The position numbers and the translations under genes were made by a program. The notes under the pieces are model-generated. The model was not told the origin of the DNA. It saw only the letters and a program-made list of their open reading frames with translations, and made no database searches. A DNA stretch of 8,492 nt from CAYGUI01 sp964353115. GTDB lineage: Bacteria > Pseudomonadota > Gammaproteobacteria > JAGOUU01. This document shows, in pieces, positions 5,601 through 8,492 of this stretch. Each line of letters begins with the position of its first letter. The stretch's first letter is position 1. Location of the stretch: the NCBI GenBank assembly GCA_964353115.1, contig CAYGUI010000053.1:1-8492 (forward strand). The letters are read 5' to 3'.

Positions 5601-8492
5601 GATATACCAAGATCTGCCAGAACATCAGCAGGAATATACTTGTGCAATAAAAATATTAACGCCCTAATTTTTTCATCATTTTCTCGAGATGCAGAATTAT
5701 TAATGATTAAATTAATCAGTATTAAAATAATGGAGGGATTTTTTTCAGGAACTATATGCGATAGAGGTAAATATACTGATAAGTCATCAAAAATATTATT
5801 ATCTATCTTAAACTCATACTCTCGCAATAAATTATCAATTTTATAATTCTCTGGATTTCCTATACTTAAAAAATTATAAGCTAAGGAAAAAAGGCCTTGA
5901 GATAAACCATATCTCTTATACGCCAATATTTTTCTACAAAATAAATCTATAACCGAGCCATCACTTAAACTGCGAAGATTTACTAAAAATTGTAAATTAA
6001 AAAACTGAGAAACTAATTCACTACCTTCGGAATGAGCCAAAGATAGGTAATTTTTTGATGAAATAAAAGATAAGAAGATTTCTTGACCTTTAAACAGTAT
6101 CTTATCTTTATCAAGCTTTTTTTCTTCTTCAATTTTTAAATCACATAATTCTATAAGCTTGTTTCTATTTTCATAATTAACAGGGAATTCTTCTACCAAT
6201 AATTTTAAATTATTTAAAGCCTGCTCTTTTCCTTCTCCACGAAAAGCTACTATTTGAGATACATGCAAAATATATTTATTAATATCATCAAATATTTCAG
6301 ATAAAAAAGTTTTAACACTATTATTGCTATGAAATTTTAATAAAAAATTAATATGGCTTATTAATTGGGATATTAAGCTATCAGAAAAATTTATAATTTT
6401 TTGCGAAGTTCCAGAAGTAATATCGGCAGAAAATTTTGATAAAAAATCAATAGCAGAAAAAATACTAAAAGTATTATTAATCAAATATTCATCACATAAT
6501 GGATTATTAGCGCGAGATAATATATCGCTATAAATTAAAGAATGTATATCTTTTTCTAAAAATACTAAAACCTTATTTATAATTCCAATTTTTACGGGAC
6601 TAAACTGCGATAAATTACCTCTTATAAGTATAGATAAATTATTACCATCAAAAATTTTAGATAAAATAATATTGTTTACATTAATAATAGAAGATAATTT
6701 TTCAGAAGATAACTTTATATCCTTTAAGTTTTTACTATTTCCCAGAGTTGAGATAATTTTTCCATAAAGTACTTTATCCTCTCTAACTTCATGAGAAAAA
6801 AGTAAGTGTAAAATATTGTCTTTAGTTAATTCATTCTTATTCTCTTCAACTATATTTAAAATAATTTCTTTATGTGCACATCCATCACCACCATTTTGCA
6901 ATGAATTATATGAAGAAATAAAATTTTTACTACATAAATTAAATGAATCATCATTTGTAAAAATATTGCGTAATATTACTAATTTAAATAATTCATCTAA
7001 TTGTTTTGTATGAACTTTTACTAACCCTAATTTCTTAACTATTGCACCGTTTTCACGCAATAAATTTGCAATAATATTTTGTGATAAAAAATTTTGCAAA
7101 TTAATAAAATTATCTGGATTATCAATATTAGTATTTATAATTTCAACAACTATTAAAACAGCTTGAACAGAATTAATTTTAATATCATCCGAAATACTTA
7201 CACCATTATTAAAAAAATCATACAATACTTTTTTTAATAAACTTATATATTCCTCTTCGTTAGAAATAATAAAAGATAAACGCTCACCATGCTCTCTTAC
7301 TATAAATTTAGTAATTCCAGGATAGTTTTTAAGTAAATTATCTAAAAATATATCTTTATAAGATAAGATTATTCGTGAAATATATTCTTTAGTATTATCA
7401 TCAGTAAAATTTTCCACTAAAGATAAATAATTATCTAAAATATCAAGATTATTTTCCAAATAACTTATTGCAACAATATTATTAACAGTATCTTTTAAAA
7501 CTTTATTGATAAAGATTTTAAAATTTGAACTATCTGGAAAAGAATATAAATCAGTAATAAAAGATAAATTAGTAAAATGCAAAACGGATTTTATTTTATC
7601 AATACTACTTCTAGGTGTTTCAGAATATGCAAACAATAATCTACTTGATTCTCGATGATAATAATCAAAGCTTATTTCTAATTTTGCTAAAAAATTTCTC
7701 ATATCAGAAGCATCTAAGTGTTTTGCTATATGAGATAATTTTTTTAAACTCTGATCTAATTCACTAAAATTAATAAAATATTGATCTTGTTTTCCACAAG
7801 TAAATAACCCATCAATAATATTTTTTATAGAAAATTGAGCATTCACTTTCTCATATTTAGCAATTTTAGGCTGCAATCTACTTAAATGGAAAGGAGTGAA
7901 ATTTATTTCTCTGACATGCGAACTAATCAGTTCAAAAAATTCTTGTTCAGTAAAATTAGGATTTATTACAAAAAAAAAGTCTAAAATTCTCAAGCCATTT
8001 GTTAATAAATATTCAATAAATGTTTTTGAAATCTTAGTGTCAGACATAATAATTTGCCTAAAAAAAGACTCATAATCTTTCATAGAGTTAGAAATAGCTT
8101 CGGTAATTTCTGGACGCCCTCCGTGTCTATGAATAAATTCTTGCAAGCTAGCAAATACTGGAAAAATATCATTTTGCTCAATCTGTGATCTAATTCCGGA
8201 ATAAAGATCAGCTAAATTTTCTCTTATATCCTTACCAAAATCTGGCAAAAATTTAAGAACCCCGTCTCTTGGAGCTATTTTTTTTTGTAAAATATTTAAA
8301 AAAACTAACAATCCTTGTGGCAAAAATTTTGTATTGCTTATTCTATCTAAAATTACTGGTGATAATTGTATTTCAAAAAAGGCAATAAATAATTTATTTA
8401 TATCATCTAAATTTGGAATTTTCTTAATTTCTGTAATATATTTATTTGCAGTTATTTCTATACTTTTCGGATCGTGCAGCAAACCTGTAGAT
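2630..8492 (-). CDS. Giant protein of unknown function, 5' end outside the window
   Basis: One uninterrupted frame runs from the right window edge to TAA at 2632-2630. A TTG at 8482 would give 1950 residues, but the frame stays open upstream (codons for Ser-Thr-Gly) and there is no properly spaced ribosome binding site. The first methionine is about 130 residues in, so the real start probably lies beyond the window. I do not recognise the family. The protein is rich in Leu, Ile, Phe, Lys, Asn and Ser, and reads as successive amphipathic helices broken by Asp/Asn/Ser-rich turns, as in alpha-solenoid or scaffold proteins; clear repeat units could not be aligned by eye. There is no convincing signal peptide or membrane segment. 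The most hydrophobic stretch (SIILILINLII, about residue 915) is short. A basic patch (RTSRRGSEIVKRNG) sits near residue 1000. The end has a Glu/Val-rich helix and an Ala-rich AAAPAARR tail. The frame is intact over 5.8 kb with very low G+C, so it is under coding selection. It probably shares a transcript with the dehydrogenase. Confidence 0.9.
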   Translation of the reverse strand, partial: STGLLHDPKSIEITANKYITEIKKIPNLDDINKLFIAFFEIQLSPVILDRISNTKFLPQGLLVFLNILQKKIAPRDGVLKFLPDFGKDIRENLADLYSGIRSQIEQNDIFPVFASLQEFIHRHGGRPEITEAISNSMKDYESFFRQIIMSDTKISKTFIEYLLTNGLRILDFFFVINPNFTEQEFFELISSHVREINFTPFHLSRLQPKIAKYEKVNAQFSIKNIIDGLFTCGKQDQYFINFSELDQSLKKLSHIAKHLDASDMRNFLAKLEISFDYYHRESSRLLFAYSETPRSSIDKIKSVLHFTNLSFITDLYSFPDSSNFKIFINKVLKDTVNNIVAISYLENNLDILDNYLSLVENFTDDNTKEYISRIILSYKDIFLDNLLKNYPGITKFIVREHGERLSFIISNEEEYISLLKKVLYDFFNNGVSISDDIKINSVQAVLIVVEIINTNIDNPDNFINLQNFLSQNIIANLLRENGAIVKKLGLVKVHTKQLDELFKLVILRNIFTNDDSFNLCSKNFISSYNSLQNGGDGCAHKEIILNIVEENKNELTKDNILHLLFSHEVREDKVLYGKIISTLGNSKNLKDIKLSSEKLSSIINVNNIILSKIFDGNNLSILIRGNLSQFSPVKIGIINKVLVFLEKDIHSLIYSDILSRANNPLCDEYLINNTFSIFSAIDFLSKFSADITSGTSQKIINFSDSLISQLISHINFLLKFHSNNSVKTFLSEIFDDINKYILHVSQIVAFRGEGKEQALNNLKLLVEEFPVNYENRNKLIELCDLKIEEEKKLDKDKILFKGQEIFLSFISSKNYLSLAHSEGSELVSQFFNLQFLVNLRSLSDGSVIDLFCRKILAYKRYGLSQGLFSLAYNFLSIGNPENYKIDNLLREYEFKIDNNIFDDLSVYLPLSHIVPEKNPSIILILINLIINNSASRENDEKIRALIFLLHKYIPADVLADLGISKEKSDQVIAVIEKIYTVGNANSSDALWFIEHINKGHISRTSRRGSEIVKRNGTDSKDLLNIYRICDFIKTEELAGYDFRLILMGLSDLRNILLLDEASIFSDEKIMNLFFEKAAQLVELNNKINERKFSITVQEYFLYKVTFLFVYSIFKYYDGECIGPEALFEKLSINFDLLKIIFVKNKLLSNINFVDITSFQIIDGESNSDLSKKFNFLMFYLGEDYRKILQHRLRNLYVNFFLKKVISKDNIIIDISTINFIKIISNFIGPDVNKSLIEYSKEDVLYYLANSYPPKLEFIDMVVFLFNKSMMIVGENIFSIYDIKKSLRAHGSLDSLVTGCYFLDESHDSDLKFLCDFAEENISDDPEKIRSKKLLKITQYLYHLLISIINSDFKTFKFPAIVDYLGEFRNEAIFLAKILSVYKEGLSLKQIRKKVILEMLNEELYLDNAVYFIELIGKSCERDKTEYDVEFAKQLFHKLNEKSERIIENGDGDISLFCNLMRCDGIHILARQYPKDENDSDINNFLENLPNIANYAPQIEKFRKKLSSYTLYSESLLDCLEMNQDDLKRLKSIAQYIAKEDPSIKSKYLYWKKIITQCVDQYCLNACSLMENDKNFDPSFILNDVQFLGEIKQSDKQLSLLRIVKAKYFYCQIYNMFTSMLYKINIGNGSFIEDINKILSFLSEETVDYIIKYADLDTKTKFEILIRRKLPQGLEEIVKKRSYICDEQSKEDEITQKITQLSMLFNSVIETIDLNRAKKEFLSSNIKLDLAEDDALDSIISFDPSFDAVLIFREKLQGLLNSSETQKKDARVCNKMKSDIIMFYHVINNNPDTKDKRRLQFWLYIAEFIIKIPEVYSSYFYGPSQQASSYNKTNTIMELVQFFLEIKNISNYIVPVRENVIWFNHNIDKIKILAAKKLMDIIIKQDIGIQFTDCKIPGEVSQFFIDNKNLLLKKYVVLEEVEEVKSIIEALEILKGSITGSQRELIAAAPAARR
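2633..2639 (-). promoter_or_regulatory. Strong Shine-Dalgarno site of the dehydrogenase
   Basis: On the minus strand AAGGAGA is followed by TAAT and the ATG at 2628. It is much stronger than the other site visible in the window. The site is built from the last two Arg codons (AGG AGA) of the giant gene, whose TAA stop follows at once, so ribosomes ending the giant protein sit on the start site of the dehydrogenase. Confidence 0.85.
2640..2653 (-). other. Small GC-rich hairpin next to the ribosome binding site
   Basis: In the minus-strand transcript GCTGC (2653-2649), loop GCCT (2648-2645) and GCAGC (2644-2640) can form a 5-bp stem ending directly before AAGGAGA. It lies in the Ala-rich tail codons of the giant gene. 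It might affect access to the ribosome binding site, or merely reflect alanine codons. It shares the 8-mer GCAGGCGC (plus strand, 2643-2650) with the intergenic palindrome (1768-1775). Confidence 0.35.

Noticed and set aside
5690..5750. Possible membrane segment in the giant protein (SIILILINLII region)
   Set aside because: Only about a dozen hydrophobic residues flanked by Asn, Ser and charged residues; more like a buried helix than a membrane span.
5640..5846. Plus-strand 68-codon open frame
   Set aside because: Antisense to the intact giant gene, with no ribosome binding site or recognisable product; a chance frame.
6816..7013. Plus-strand 65-codon open frame
   Set aside because: Antisense to the giant gene, low-complexity Ser/Asn/Leu composition, no supporting signal.
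8480..8482. TTG codon as the true start of the giant gene
   Set aside because: The frame remains open to the window edge and no properly spaced ribosome binding site precedes it, so the gene is treated as cut by the window.

Overview
This is an AT-rich window, roughly 25-30% G+C by hand-sampled lines, with strongly A/T-biased codons and Lys/Asn/Ile-rich proteins. That fits a bacterium with a reduced or host-associated AT-rich genome, such as intracellular Rickettsiales, Holosporales or Legionellales. No gene here is diagnostic of a lineage, so this is a guess. No rRNA, tRNA, CRISPR array, transposase or phage gene was seen.

Layout. The plus strand at the left holds an operon fragment. It is the C-terminal part of an unrecognised charged protein (1-314, start outside the window), which overlaps by ATGA a gene for a secreted serine lipase/esterase (311-1720). 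The minus strand fills the rest. A giant gene of unknown function (8492 down to 2630, at least 1950 residues, 5' end outside the window) is followed one base later by a short-chain dehydrogenase of the HSDL2 type (2628 down to 1810). The two transcription units converge on an 89-bp intergenic region. It holds a GC-rich compound palindrome that can fold as a three-way junction with a U-tract on either strand, so it probably acts as a shared bidirectional terminator and may belong to a dispersed repeat family.

How the genes work together. Both gene pairs look translationally coupled: ATGA overlap on the plus strand, and TAA-T-ATG with the ribosome binding site inside the last codons of the giant gene on the minus strand. 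The lipase has a signal peptide, a serine nucleophile elbow and ten cysteines in its mature part, so it probably acts outside the cytoplasm on lipids or esters. The dehydrogenase is a cytoplasmic NAD(P)-dependent enzyme, probably acting in lipid or fatty-acyl metabolism. The giant protein is the least explained element: predominantly helical in appearance, with no recognised motif, and co-transcribed with a conserved metabolic enzyme. There is no gene-free stretch longer than 300 bases.
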